A stretch of DNA of 64,000 bases from an uncultured Roseateles sp. (GTDB lineage: Bacteria > Pseudomonadota > Gammaproteobacteria > Burkholderiales > Burkholderiaceae): positions 1-64,000 of the forward strand of contig CAMLKW010000004.1 of the NCBI GenBank assembly GCA_946480605.1, in the 5' to 3' direction. The notes under the pieces are model-generated. The model did no database searches and was not told the DNA's origin. It saw only the letters and a program-made list of their open reading frames with translations. Below, piece after piece: positions 16,586 through 24,800 of the stretch. The position numbers and the translations under genes are program-made. Each line of letters begins with the position of its first letter. The first letter of the stretch is position 1.

Positions 16586-17062
16586 TCAACGTTCGGTTTC
16601 GATGCGCAGAAGCCTGGCACCCGCGCCTTGGTCGGAGACCTTGTCCTCGGGGTTGTAGAGCGCGCAGGCCTTCAGCGACAGGCAACCGCAGCCGATGCAG
16701 CCGGTCAGCTTCTCCCGCAGCGCCTGCAGCGCAGCGATGCGGGCGTCCAGCAAGGGCGCCCAGCTGGCGGAAAGCCGGGCCCAATCGGCCTTGGTCGGGG
16801 TTCGACTGTCGGGCAGTGTGGCCAGCGTCGCCTTGATCTGAGGCAAGCTCAGCCCCACCGTCTGCGCCGCGCGGATGAAGGCCACGCGCCGCAGCGCGTG
16901 GCGCGGGTACTGCCGGTGGCCACCGGCGCTGCGCGTGCCGGCCAGCAAACCCTCGGCTTCGTAGAACCGCAAGGCACTCGTCGCGATGCCCGAGCGCTGG
17001 GCCAACTGACCGATCGACAGCGACGCGGGGCTTGACTTCAAGTTCACTTCAACTTCGAGCAT
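16586..17062 (-). CDS. soxR: Redox-sensitive transcription activator SoxR (MerR family)
   Basis: Homodimeric [2Fe-2S] sensor of redox-cycling compounds. The N-terminal MerR helix-turn-helix (LSIGQLAQRSGIATSALRFYEAEGLL) is followed by a dimerisation helix and the diagnostic cluster motif CIGCGCLSLKAC. Start is uncertain: ATG at 17071 or 17062, or TTG at 17041, which gives MKSSPASLSIGQ and the usual SoxR N-terminal length. The soxR box described separately would overlap that start, consistent with autoregulation. Divergent from a questin oxidase-like gene and upstream of fpr. Confidence 0.94.
   Translation of the reverse strand: MLEVEVNLKSSPASLSIGQLAQRSGIATSALRFYEAEGLLAGTRSAGGHRQYPRHALRRVAFIRAAQTVGLSLPQIKATLATLPDSRTPTKADWARLSASWAPLLDARIAALQALREKLTGCIGCGCLSLKACALYNPEDKVSDQGAGARLLRIETER
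17032..17053 (+). promoter_or_regulatory. Candidate SoxR-dependent promoter (-35 plus soxR box)
   Basis: TTGACT (17032-17037) overlaps an 18-bp dyad CTTCAAGTTCACTTCAAC (17036-17053) that agrees with the known soxR box CCTCAAGTTAACTTGAGG at 13 of 18 positions. This is the MerR-family layout in which the operator fills the spacer after the -35. A 19-bp spacer would put a weak -10 (GAGCAT) at 17057-17062 and transcription starting near 17069, ahead of the plus-strand gene. The box agreement is my manual alignment; regulation is inference. Confidence 0.6.
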
Positions 17063-17093
17063 GCGTGCCATGTTCCCACAGACGAACCCGCCC

Positions 17094-18089
17094 ATGCCGA
17101 CGAAAACCGCCACGCCCGCACCTGCCACGCTGGCCCAGTTGCACCACCTGCTGGACGCCGGCCAGGCGCTGTCCGCGACCTACCGCGGCCAGATGAGCAA
17201 CCACCTGCCCATGGTCCAGCAGGCGCTGCTGCAGCTGGGCGCGTCGGCGCCGCGGCTGCAGGCCTGGACGGAGCGCTACGAGACCTGGCTCGAACCGCGC
17301 GGTTGCGCTCAGTCCGGCCGTGTCGACCCTGCGCGGGATCTCGGCCGCCCCGGCGGCGATGGGGCCTGGCGCGCGCACTTCGCCGGCCGCATCGCCGAGC
17401 TGGGTTCCAGCGAAGCGCTGCGCGAGGCCTTGCCGCTGCTGTTGCCCGGCGCAGGCGCCATCGCCTTCCACGGATTGATCCGAACGGGCCACGCCGTGCT
17501 GGCGGGGCACGAGGGCGAGTTGGCGGCCGGCCTTGCGCATTGGGCTGCCCACTTCATGCCGCTGCCCACGATGGATGGCGCGCCGCTGGAGATGGCTGAC
17601 TGGCTGTTGGCCCTTCAGTCGCTGCCGCGCCCGGCCGGGCTGCCCGGTGGCCTCATCGCGGGCCGCATGCAGGCCTGGGCCGCGTCGCCGGGCTTTGCCG
17701 CCGTGGCCGGCGGGCTGCGCCACGGATCGGACACGCTGCGGGACCTGGCGCTGCTGGCGGCCCGCACCTATGCCGCCACTGGCAACTTCACCGTGCTGCA
17801 CCTGCTGACGGCCAGCCATGCGATGAGCGTGCTGCAACCCTGGTGGCCTACGCCCGAGCTGGCGCGCGGTTTCAGCGCCGCCGCCGCGGCGGGCCTGCTG
17901 GCCAGTGGTGCGGCGCCGTCAATGACGCTGCACAGCCAGCCCTGCCGCCCCTGGCCTGCGTTGATCTCGGCCGCCTGCGAGCAGGACGATGCCCATGTCA
18001 TCAAGCTCGCGCATGCCGCCTGGCGGCTGGGCCGGCGCTGGCCCGACCCGGCCTGGCGCGCCGCGGTGGAGCGCGCAATTCCATTTTGA
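17094..18089 (+). CDS. Questin oxidase-like (DUF4243) protein
   Basis: 331 residues resembling the questin oxidase family, named after a fungal Baeyer-Villiger-type enzyme that opens an anthraquinone ring. Family-like signatures are the opening LHHLLDAGQALSATYRGQMSNHLPMVQQALLQLGA and several His/Trp-rich helices (HWAAHFMPLPTMDG, LHLLTASHAM). It has no obvious Rossmann flavin motif, as is usual for the family. Start at 17094 is preferred over ATGs at 17061 and 17070 because these fall in the presumed promoter. Divergent from soxR, suggesting induction by quinones or other redox-cycling compounds. Real substrate unknown. Confidence 0.72.
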   Translation: MPTKTATPAPATLAQLHHLLDAGQALSATYRGQMSNHLPMVQQALLQLGASAPRLQAWTERYETWLEPRGCAQSGRVDPARDLGRPGGDGAWRAHFAGRIAELGSSEALREALPLLLPGAGAIAFHGLIRTGHAVLAGHEGELAAGLAHWAAHFMPLPTMDGAPLEMADWLLALQSLPRPAGLPGGLIAGRMQAWAASPGFAAVAGGLRHGSDTLRDLALLAARTYAATGNFTVLHLLTASHAMSVLQPWWPTPELARGFSAAAAAGLLASGAAPSMTLHSQPCRPWPALISAACEQDDAHVIKLAHAAWRLGRRWPDPAWRAAVERAIPF

Positions 18090-18118
18090 TGGATTTGAGT
18101 TTCCAGTATGCTGGAGGA
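18086..18118 (+). promoter_or_regulatory. Candidate promoter/operator of the XRE-cupin gene, possibly leaderless
   Basis: A perfect inverted repeat TCCAG-TATG-CTGGA (18102-18115) overlaps a -10-like TATGCT (18107-18112); TTGATG at 18086 could serve as a poorly spaced -35. The start codon A at 18119 falls 7 bp after the -10, where transcription would begin, so the mRNA may be leaderless. The GGAGGA directly abutting the ATG is too close to act as a normal ribosome site. Confidence 0.45.
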
Positions 18119-18685
18119 ATGGACATCACCCAACGAATCGGCCGCCGATTGCACGAGCTGCGCGCCGCCGCCGGCCTGTCGCTGGACGCGCTGGCGCACA
18201 AGAGCGGCGTCAGCCGCTCCAACATATCGCTGATCGAGCGCGGCCAGAGCAGCCCCACGGCGGTGGTGCTGGACAAGCTGTCGAGCGCTTTAGGCGTCAG
18301 CGTCGCGTCGATGTTCGAGGCAGGCACTGCGCCCGCCGCGCCGTCGCCGCTGGTGCGGGTCGCCGACCAGCCCGTCTGGCGCGACCCGGCCTCGGGCTAT
18401 GTGCGCCGCAATGTGTCGCCACCGGGCGTGTCGCCGCTGCAACTGGTGGACGTCATCTTTCCACCGGGTCAGCGAGTGGCCTTCGAGACATCGGAGCGCG
18501 ACGTCGACATCCATCAACTCGTCTGGATGATCGACGGCAGCATGGAGATCGCCCATGGCGACGATGCCTGGCAGCTCAGCGCCGGCGACTGCCTCGCCCT
18601 GCGGCTGGACGCGCCCATCCGCTTCCACAACCCCGGCACCAGGCCGGCCCGCTACCTCGTGGCACTGACCGGAGCGCGCCCATGA
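18119..18685 (+). CDS. XRE-family regulator with C-terminal cupin domain
   Basis: 188 residues: helix-turn-helix at 1-65 (RIGRRLHELRAAAGLSLDALA, then SGVSRSNISLIERGQSSP) and a cupin effector-binding domain at about 100-185 (VAFETSERDVDIHQLVWMIDGSMEI, then FHNPGTRPARYLVAL). Such regulators repress their own operon and respond to small metabolites. The gene overlaps the following GNAT acetyltransferase by ATGA, a pairing seen often in proteobacteria, so the acetyltransferase may be the regulated output. Confidence 0.92.
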   Translation: MDITQRIGRRLHELRAAAGLSLDALAHKSGVSRSNISLIERGQSSPTAVVLDKLSSALGVSVASMFEAGTAPAAPSPLVRVADQPVWRDPASGYVRRNVSPPGVSPLQLVDVIFPPGQRVAFETSERDVDIHQLVWMIDGSMEIAHGDDAWQLSAGDCLALRLDAPIRFHNPGTRPARYLVALTGARP

Positions 18686-19197
18686 ACATCCGCGAACTCG
18701 ACGGTGCCGAGGCACTGGCCCGCGTCGGTGAACTGGCCGACGTGTTGCACGACTGCGTGGAAGGTGGCGCGTCGGTGGGCTTCATGCTGCCGCTGGCGCC
18801 GGGGCGCTGCGAGGCGTTCTGGCGCCGCGTGGCCGAGGGCGTCGCGGCGGGCGAGCGCCACCTGTTCGTCGCGCTGGACGACGCAGGCCGCGTCTGCGGC
18901 ACGCTGTCCCTCGTCATCGACATGCCCGACAACCAGCCGCACCGGGCCGACGTCAGCAAGATGCTGGTCCACCGCCGCGCGCGCCGCCAGGGTGTGGCCG
19001 AGCGGTTGCTGAAGGCGCTGGAGGCGAAGGCGCGCGGACTGGGCAGGACGACGCTGGTGCTGGACACCGTCACCGGCAGCGATGCATCACGGCTCTACGA
19101 GCGGCTGGGCTGGCAGCGCGCGGGAGACATCCCGAACTACGCGTTGATGCCGGACGGGCCGCCGTGCTCGACGAGCTACTACTTCAAGCCGATCTGA
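18682..19197 (+). CDS. GNAT family N-acetyltransferase
   Basis: 171 residues, acetyl-CoA-dependent acetyltransferase. The acetyl-CoA loop is the Arg-rich RRARRQGVAERLLKALEAKA near residues 94-113, with the beta-bulge strand ADVSKMLVHRRAR before it and the C-terminal strand SRLYERLGWQRAGDIPNYAL. Coupled by ATGA to the XRE-cupin regulator upstream. The C-terminus overlaps the end of the convergent AAA ATPase gene by 14 bp. Substrate is unknown; small amines or antibiotics are typical of the family but nothing here decides. Confidence 0.92.
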   Translation: MNIRELDGAEALARVGELADVLHDCVEGGASVGFMLPLAPGRCEAFWRRVAEGVAAGERHLFVALDDAGRVCGTLSLVIDMPDNQPHRADVSKMLVHRRARRQGVAERLLKALEAKARGLGRTTLVLDTVTGSDASRLYERLGWQRAGDIPNYALMPDGPPCSTSYYFKPI

Positions 19198-21496
19198 AGC
19201 CGATGCCGCGGCGCTCGCGGACTTCCGGCTTCGCCCGGTGCTCCGCCTCCAGCTGCGCCAAAAACTCGTCCGGCGTGAACGCCTCGCCGAGGATCTCGAC
19301 CTGCTGACGCACGGCGGCAAAGTCTCCATGCGTCAGACAGTCCAGCGCATTCAGCCTTGAGCGCTGTTCGCCATCGGGTGCCGCCCCGGCCTCGCGCTCG
19401 AACATCGCCAGCCGCTGCTCCGGCTTCAGCGCCTTGAAGCGGATCTTGAACGCGAAGCGCCGCAGCGCGGCTTCGTCCAGGTCGTCGAACAGGTTGGTCG
19501 TGCAGATGAACAGGCCGTTGAAGCGCTCCATGCCGGCCAGCATCTCGTTCACTTCCGACACCTCGTAATTGCGCTCCGCATGCTTGCGGCTGCGCAAAAA
19601 GCTGTCGGCCTCGTCCAGCAGCAGCACGGCACCCTCGGTGTGCGCCATCTCGAACATGCGCGCCATGTTCTGCTCGGTCTCGCCGACGAACTTGCTGGCG
19701 ATGTCGCTGGCGCGCTTGACCATCAGCGGCCGACCGAGTGCCTGGGCGATGTGCTCGGCCAGTGCGGTCTTGCCGCTGCCGGGCGGGCCGTAGAAGCACA
19801 GCTGGCCGCGGCCCCGTCTGCGCAGCGCCTCGACGATGCGCGGGATCTCGAAGCGGCTCTCGCAGTTCAGCAGGTCCAGCGCGTAGCGTGTCACGCAAGG
19901 ACGGGCGATGCTGGCGGCGTCGTCGCGCCCGAGCGCCTTGTCGGCGTTGGCCAGTTGGCGCTCGATGAGCTTCTCGGCATCACTGGCCGAACCGGCCAGC
20001 TGCGCGAAGCGCACGGCGGTGCGGATCTGCGCCGGCGTCAGGCCCGGCCGGTCGGCCAGCTTGGCGACGAAATCCTCGCTGACCGTCACCTCGCCCAGCG
20101 CCTTCGCCACCAGGCCGCGGCGCGCGCCGGGCGGCGGCGACTTCAGCTCCAGGTGGTACTGGAAGCGGCGCCGGAAGGCCGGGTCGATCTGCTCGATGCG
20201 GTTGGTGACCCAGATCACCGGCACCGGGTTGGTCTCCAGGATCTGGTTGACCCAGGCCTTGCCGCTGACCGAGTTTCCGATGCTGCCCTCGCCGCTGGCG
20301 TCCAGCCGGTTCAGCAGCGACGCGGTGTCGCTGGACAGCGGCGGGAACACGTCCTCCACCTCGTCGAACAGCAGCGCCACGTTGGCGCTGGCCTTCAGGA
20401 ACACCTGGCTGATCTGCAGCGAGCGGTAGCGGTCGCGGCCCGACAGCGAGTTGCCGTCGCGGTCGGCGTACTCCACCTCGTACAGGTCCAGTCCGGCGGC
20501 GGCGGCGGCCACCTTGGCCAGTTCGGTCTTGCCGGTGCCGGGTGGGCCGTACAGCAGCACGTTGACGCCGGTGGCATGCGAGGCCACGGCCTGGCGCAGC
20601 AGGCCTTGCAGCAGGCCCAGGTCCTCGGCGACGAACTGGAAGTCGTTGGGGGCCAGCGTGCTGGGCGAGGCGGGCCGCGTGAACACGGCCATCAGGTCGT
20701 GCGGGCCGGGGTACTCGCGCATCAGCACCGGCGGCAACTGGTCGCTGACCTTCATCAGGTCGGCCAGGTCGGTGATGTTGTGCTCGGAGATCAGGTTCTC
20801 CACCATGCCGATGCGTTCCAGCCGCGAGCCGGCGCGCAGCGCCTCGGCGACCTCGCGTTCGTCGACGCCGGCCACCGCGGCAATCGCCGCGAACGCCTCC
20901 TGCGCCGTGTTGACCTTGAACTCGACCAGCGCGCCGCGCAGCTCGCGCTGGTAGCGGGCCAGCGTGCCGTACAGCAGGATGGCGCGCTCGGCCGGGTTCA
21001 GCTGCAGCAGCTGGCCCAGCGCGTCGATGTTCTTCTCGACCAGCGTGGACTCGCGCCTCAGCTGCCGGTCCAGGTGTTCGCAGGTGGTGGCCAGCAAGGC
21101 CATCATGTCCTTGGGCGCGTCCTTGACGTACTCGTCCAGGTAGAAGAACAGCGTCGCCTCCGAGAACGGGCCGCTCCACTGGCCGAAGCGGGCCAGGAAG
21201 GCTGTGTCGGAGAGCGCCTCGTGGCCGCGCCACAGCTCGTTGCCGGCGCAGCGCTGGCCCAGATAGCCGCGCAGCCGCTGCAGCACGCGCACGGGCCACA
21301 CGAGATGGCGGCCGGTGAAGGACAGCAGGCCGTTGAAATCTCGCCGCAGGTTGAAGCGGCCGGCGTGCTTGACGGTCAGCGTCAGCACGAACTGCGAGCA
21401 CATGCGGTCCAGCACCGGGGCGCTGTCCAGGCCGGGCGAAGGCAGCACGGGCCCGGGGGCACGGGATGTCTGTGCGGCGGCGGCTCGCTTCACCAT
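19184..21496 (-). CDS. Double AAA ATPase of unknown function
   Basis: 770 residues. An N-terminal helical region of about 290 residues without a recognisable domain precedes two AAA modules. Module 1: Walker A GPPGTGKT at 317-324, Walker B LLFDEVED near 375-382, arginine-finger region FRRRF near 441-445. Module 2: Walker A GPPGSGKT at 570-577, Walker B LLLDEADSF near 625-633, and RRFAFKIRF near 679-687. The fold resembles the Vps4/katanin/ClpX-like classical AAA group, not Clp disaggregases. Both modules look catalytically intact. It is transcribed alone, with no protease or partner next to it. Likely a cytoplasmic protein-remodelling machine; substrate unknown. Confidence 0.85.
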   Translation of the reverse strand: MVKRAAAAQTSRAPGPVLPSPGLDSAPVLDRMCSQFVLTLTVKHAGRFNLRRDFNGLLSFTGRHLVWPVRVLQRLRGYLGQRCAGNELWRGHEALSDTAFLARFGQWSGPFSEATLFFYLDEYVKDAPKDMMALLATTCEHLDRQLRRESTLVEKNIDALGQLLQLNPAERAILLYGTLARYQRELRGALVEFKVNTAQEAFAAIAAVAGVDEREVAEALRAGSRLERIGMVENLISEHNITDLADLMKVSDQLPPVLMREYPGPHDLMAVFTRPASPSTLAPNDFQFVAEDLGLLQGLLRQAVASHATGVNVLLYGPPGTGKTELAKVAAAAAGLDLYEVEYADRDGNSLSGRDRYRSLQISQVFLKASANVALLFDEVEDVFPPLSSDTASLLNRLDASGEGSIGNSVSGKAWVNQILETNPVPVIWVTNRIEQIDPAFRRRFQYHLELKSPPPGARRGLVAKALGEVTVSEDFVAKLADRPGLTPAQIRTAVRFAQLAGSASDAEKLIERQLANADKALGRDDAASIARPCVTRYALDLLNCESRFEIPRIVEALRRRGRGQLCFYGPPGSGKTALAEHIAQALGRPLMVKRASDIASKFVGETEQNMARMFEMAHTEGAVLLLDEADSFLRSRKHAERNYEVSEVNEMLAGMERFNGLFICTTNLFDDLDEAALRRFAFKIRFKALKPEQRLAMFEREAGAAPDGEQRSRLNALDCLTHGDFAAVRQQVEILGEAFTPDEFLAQLEAEHRAKPEVRERRGIGFRSA

Positions 21497-21590
21497 GGAT
21501 GGGCTCCTTGGCCGACCTGCAGCGGTCGGCGCTGACCCATCTTGTATCAGGCCGCGTGTCGAATCAATGCAACACCGGCCCCCAGAGTGT

Positions 21591-21872
21591 TCAGTGCATC
21601 ACGACCGGTTGCTGGCCCATCACGGCATAGCGCTCGATGAAGGCGTCGATGTCGTCCTCGGACGGCTCGCCGTCGTCGATGAGCGCCTGCACGCCCTGCT
21701 GGAACGATTCCGCCAGCGCGCCCTCGATGAAGATTTCCTTGCGGGCGAACTTGTCGACGATCTCGAAACCGCCGCGGTTCAGCTGCGGCCCCGACGCTTC
21801 GGCCAGGGACTCGGCCGTCGGCACTTCGAACTGGACGACGATGAAGCTGTCGGAGTTGTAGAGCATGTGCAT
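21591..21872 (-). CDS. DUF3567 family protein
   Basis: 93-residue soluble protein recognised as the DUF3567 (BTH_I0359-type) family restricted largely to Burkholderiales: it starts MHMLYNSDSFIVVQFE, has GGFEIVDKFARKEIFIEGALAESFQQ in the middle, and ends YAVMGQQPVVMH. Function is unknown. A strong GAGGAGAAC ribosome site precedes the ATG at 21872. A hairpin lies 30 bp upstream in the presumed leader. It is a good lineage marker for the window. Confidence 0.88.
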   Translation of the reverse strand: MHMLYNSDSFIVVQFEVPTAESLAEASGPQLNRGGFEIVDKFARKEIFIEGALAESFQQGVQALIDDGEPSEDDIDAFIERYAVMGQQPVVMH

Positions 21873-21902
21873 GGAGTTCTCCTCAGGGCTTCAACTGCGG
21901 GT

Positions 21903-21925
21903 GGGGCTTGCAAGTTTCAAGCCCC
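21903..21925 (-). promoter_or_regulatory. Hairpin in the presumed 5' leader of the DUF3567 gene
   Basis: Perfect 8-bp stem GGGGCTTG / CAAGCCCC with a 7-nt loop, 30 bp upstream of the start codon and 72 bp after the DUF3108 stop on the same strand. There is no T tract, so termination is unlikely. It may protect or regulate the leader; the role is not shown. Confidence 0.35.
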
Positions 21926-21996
21926 GCTCGGTGCAGATACTGGCAGAACGAGGTTCTGATCGGGTCATCCCGCATGCCGACAAGGTGTAGGAAGCG

Positions 21997-22911
21997 TCAG
22001 GAGTTCACGTCGGCCAGCGTGATCTCGAAACCGCGCGTTTCAGGGTCGCCCTGGCGCAGCCGCACGGGCCAGTAGCCGCGCGCCGGGTCCAGCCAGATCT
22101 CTACGCCCGGGTCGTGCGGCCCCAGCGTCTGGCGGCGCAGCCGCAGCGTGGCGCCGTCGCCGGGCTGGGGTTCGACCTGTTCGAACACCCATTCGCGCAG
22201 CTCGCCGCGCAGGCCCGCCACCCACAGGCGCCAGCGCCCGCCCGGCGCCAAGGATTGAGGATTGGAGGCCTGCACCAGTGCGGCCAGCTGCAGCCACCAG
22301 GACAGCCGGTCCTGCGCGCCCGGGATGCCGTCGGGCAGCTCCAGCCGCGCCGGGCTGGCCGAGAAGCTGACGCGCCGGTCCTCGGCATCGAAGTTGACGG
22401 CCTGGCGGTCGCGGCCGCCCAGCTGCGTCGCATAGCGCTCCGGCGCCAGGCCGCCGCCGTTCAGCAGGCCCACGCTGTGCTGCGCCGGCAGCGCGCGCTC
22501 GCCGATGCGCTTGGTCAGGCGCAGGCTGTAGCGGCCGTCGGGCTGCGGCTGCCACTCCAGCAGCGCCTCGCCGTCCTGGCCGCTCTGGCGCAGCCGGTAG
22601 GTCCACGCCGCCGGGCCGGCCAGGCGCAGTGGGGCGGCCGTGACCGGGATGTCGACGTTGGTGGCGGGCGGCGCCGGTGGCTGGGCGGCCCTCGCGGCGC
22701 GGGCCGCGGGCTGCGGCATGGCTGGCGGTGTCGGCTCGGGCGGCGCGTTGGGCACCGCCACGGGCGGCAGCAGTGCCACGCTGACGGCGCGTGCGGCCGG
22801 CGGCGTCGTCGGCGGCGGCGCACGCACCCCGCCCAGCAGCGCGGCATGGCCGAGCAGGCTGGCCGCCAGCACGAGCAGGGCGGCGCGGGGTGGGACGGGC
22901 AGGGCGCGCAT
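21997..22911 (-). CDS. DUF3108 domain-containing protein
   Basis: 304 residues. One N-terminal hydrophobic segment (AALLVLAASLLGHAALLGG) acts as membrane anchor or uncleaved signal, followed by a Pro/Ala-rich linker (about 40-95) and a DUF3108 domain (TYRLRQSGQDGEALLEWQPQ, then LRQGDPETRGFEITL at the end). Family members are secreted or periplasmic and of unknown function. The ATG at 22911 is preferred; upstream frame would overlap the divergent FAH-like gene. The start codons of this gene and its divergent neighbour are only 34 bp apart, so their promoters must overlap. Confidence 0.82.
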   Translation of the reverse strand: MRALPVPPRAALLVLAASLLGHAALLGGVRAPPPTTPPAARAVSVALLPPVAVPNAPPEPTPPAMPQPAARAARAAQPPAPPATNVDIPVTAAPLRLAGPAAWTYRLRQSGQDGEALLEWQPQPDGRYSLRLTKRIGERALPAQHSVGLLNGGGLAPERYATQLGGRDRQAVNFDAEDRRVSFSASPARLELPDGIPGAQDRLSWWLQLAALVQASNPQSLAPGGRWRLWVAGLRGELREWVFEQVEPQPGDGATLRLRRQTLGPHDPGVEIWLDPARGYWPVRLRQGDPETRGFEITLADVNS

Positions 22912-22945
22912 CGCACAATGCTGCCATCTCCCCGCCCGTCTACCC

Positions 22946-23722
22946 ATGAAACTTGCCAGCTACGCCGACGGCTCGCGCGACGGCCACCTCGTCGTCGTCT
23001 CGCGTGACCAGACCCAGGCCCACTACGCCAGCGGCATCGCGACCCGCCTGCAGCAAGTCCTCGACGACTGGGGCTTCATCGCGCCGCAGCTGCAGGACCT
23101 GTCCGTGCAGCTCAACCACGGCAAGCTGCGCCACGCCTTCCCGTTCGAGCCGGCCAAGTGCCTGGCGCCGCTGCCGCGTCCGCATGGCTGGTCCGTCGTC
23201 GATGAAGACGGCGGCGTGCGCCGCGAGGCCGGCCAGTTGCTGGGCGCCGGCATGCCGCTGCGCGCCGTGGCCCGCTGCGAGCCGGCGCTGATGGCCATCG
23301 CCGGTGACCTGCATGCCGCCAGCGACGCCGCCGCCGCGCTGGACGCGCTGCGCCTGCTGGGCCTGGCCGTGGACTGGCGCGTGGACGGCGAGCTGGTCGC
23401 CACGCATGCCGCGCCGCTGGCCGTCACGCCCGACGAACTGGGCGACGCCTGGTCCGCCGGCCGCCTGCAAGCGAAGCTGGTGGTGCTGCACAACGGCAGC
23501 AAGCTGGCGCCGCGCGACGTGGCCACCGCGCCGGCCGACGCGCTGGTGCGCCTGGCCCGGCTGCGCGCGCTGCGCACCGGCCAGTTGGCCGGTGTGGCGC
23601 TGGGTGCGCTGGACCTGACGCTGGCGCCCGGTGACAGCCTGCACCTGGACCTCAAGTCCGCTGACGGCCCAGCCAGCCTGTTCGGCGCCATCGACCTCGA
23701 CCTGACCCCGCCCGCCGCATGA
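22946..23722 (+). CDS. Fumarylacetoacetate hydrolase-like protein, apparently degenerate
   Basis: 258 residues. The N-terminal FAH domain is well kept (MKLASYADGSRDGHLVVVSR, IAPQLQDLSVQLNHGKLRHAF). The catalytic half is shortened against the usual 325 or so: the EAEV metal-ligand stretch reads EPAL, so one of two acidic ligands is lost, and the family motifs KP.SAF, GSGTVSN and GYSCIAE are missing, while VTPDELGDAW and the final SLFGAIDLD remain. It is therefore probably not an active hydrolase, or acts on something else. It overlaps the nucleoside hydrolase start by ATGA. Confidence 0.75.
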   Translation: MKLASYADGSRDGHLVVVSRDQTQAHYASGIATRLQQVLDDWGFIAPQLQDLSVQLNHGKLRHAFPFEPAKCLAPLPRPHGWSVVDEDGGVRREAGQLLGAGMPLRAVARCEPALMAIAGDLHAASDAAAALDALRLLGLAVDWRVDGELVATHAAPLAVTPDELGDAWSAGRLQAKLVVLHNGSKLAPRDVATAPADALVRLARLRALRTGQLAGVALGALDLTLAPGDSLHLDLKSADGPASLFGAIDLDLTPPAA

Positions 23723-24660
23723 CCCGCATGTCCATCATCATCGACACCGATCCTGGCCAGGACGACGCCATCGCGCTGCTGCTGGCCGCCGCCTCGCCCG
23801 AGCTGGAGCTGCTGGGCGTCACTACCGTGGCCGGCAACGTGCCGCTGGCGCTGACGACGCTGAATGCGCGCAAGGTCATGGAGCTGGCGGGCCGCACGGA
23901 CGTGCCGGTCTGCGCTGGCGCCGACCGACCGCTGGACGTGCCGCTGGTCACCGCCGAACACGTGCACGGCGACACCGGCCTGAACGGTGTCGACCTGCCC
24001 GAGCCCAGGCTGGCACTGGACCCGCGCCACGCCGTGGACTTCATCATCCAGACGCTGCGCGAACGCGAGCCGGGCACCGTCACGCTGTGCCCGCTGGGCC
24101 CGCTGACCAACATCGCGCTGGCGCTGCGCCGGGCGCCGGACATCGCGCCGCGCATCCGGCGCATCGTGCTGATGGGCGGCGGCTTCTTCGAGGGCGGCAA
24201 CGTGACGCCGGCCGCCGAGTTCAACATCTACGTGGACCCGCAGGCGGCCCTGGAAGTCTTCGCCAGCGGCGTGCCCATCACGATGGCGCCGCTGGACGTC
24301 ACGCACCAGGCGCTGACGACGGCCGCGCGCATCGAGGCCATCCGGCGCCTGGGCAACCGCGCCGGCGCCGTCGTTGCGGCCTGGATGGAGTTTTTCGAGC
24401 GCTACGACGAAGAGAAATACGGCCAGGACGGCGGCCCGCTGCACGACCCCTGCGTCATCGCCTGGCTGTTGCAGCCCGGGCTGTTCAGCGGCCGCGACTG
24501 CAACGTGCGCATCGAGACGCAGAGCGAGCTGACGCGCGGCATGACCGTCATCGACTGGTGGGGCGTCACCGGCCTGGCCGCCAATGCCCAGGTGCTGCGC
24601 CATGTCGATTCGGACGGCTTCTTCGCGTTGCTGACGGAACGCCTCGGACGCCTGGAATAG
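23719..24660 (+). CDS. Nucleoside hydrolase (inosine/uridine-preferring type)
   Basis: Cytoplasmic N-ribosyl hydrolase of 313 residues that splits ribonucleosides into base and ribose. The N-terminal calcium/ribose-binding motif DTDPGQDDA is at residues 9-17 and a conserved His precedes DPCVIAWL in the C-terminal half. MGGGFFEGGNVTPAAEFNIYVDP matches the family core. Coupled by ATGA to the FAH-like gene. Length and motifs are all normal, so it is probably active. Base preference cannot be told. Confidence 0.94.
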   Translation: MTRMSIIIDTDPGQDDAIALLLAAASPELELLGVTTVAGNVPLALTTLNARKVMELAGRTDVPVCAGADRPLDVPLVTAEHVHGDTGLNGVDLPEPRLALDPRHAVDFIIQTLREREPGTVTLCPLGPLTNIALALRRAPDIAPRIRRIVLMGGGFFEGGNVTPAAEFNIYVDPQAALEVFASGVPITMAPLDVTHQALTTAARIEAIRRLGNRAGAVVAAWMEFFERYDEEKYGQDGGPLHDPCVIAWLLQPGLFSGRDCNVRIETQSELTRGMTVIDWWGVTGLAANAQVLRHVDSDGFFALLTERLGRLE

Positions 24661-24800
24661 GCCTTGTTGACGGGTCAATCCCATCGACAGTCACAGTTTC
24701 AAGATGTAAAAATCCTGCCTCCGACAGGGAATGATCCCGCCAAGAGCGCCTTGCGCCGCGGGAGCCGCGTCCGGCCAAGGGTGGCGGCGAGGAGAGATTG

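Noticed and set aside
16586..17128. Longer N-terminus for SoxR from 17128
   Set aside because: The extra residues (MAGAGVAVFVGMGGFVCGN) are unlike SoxR and read through the divergent gene start.
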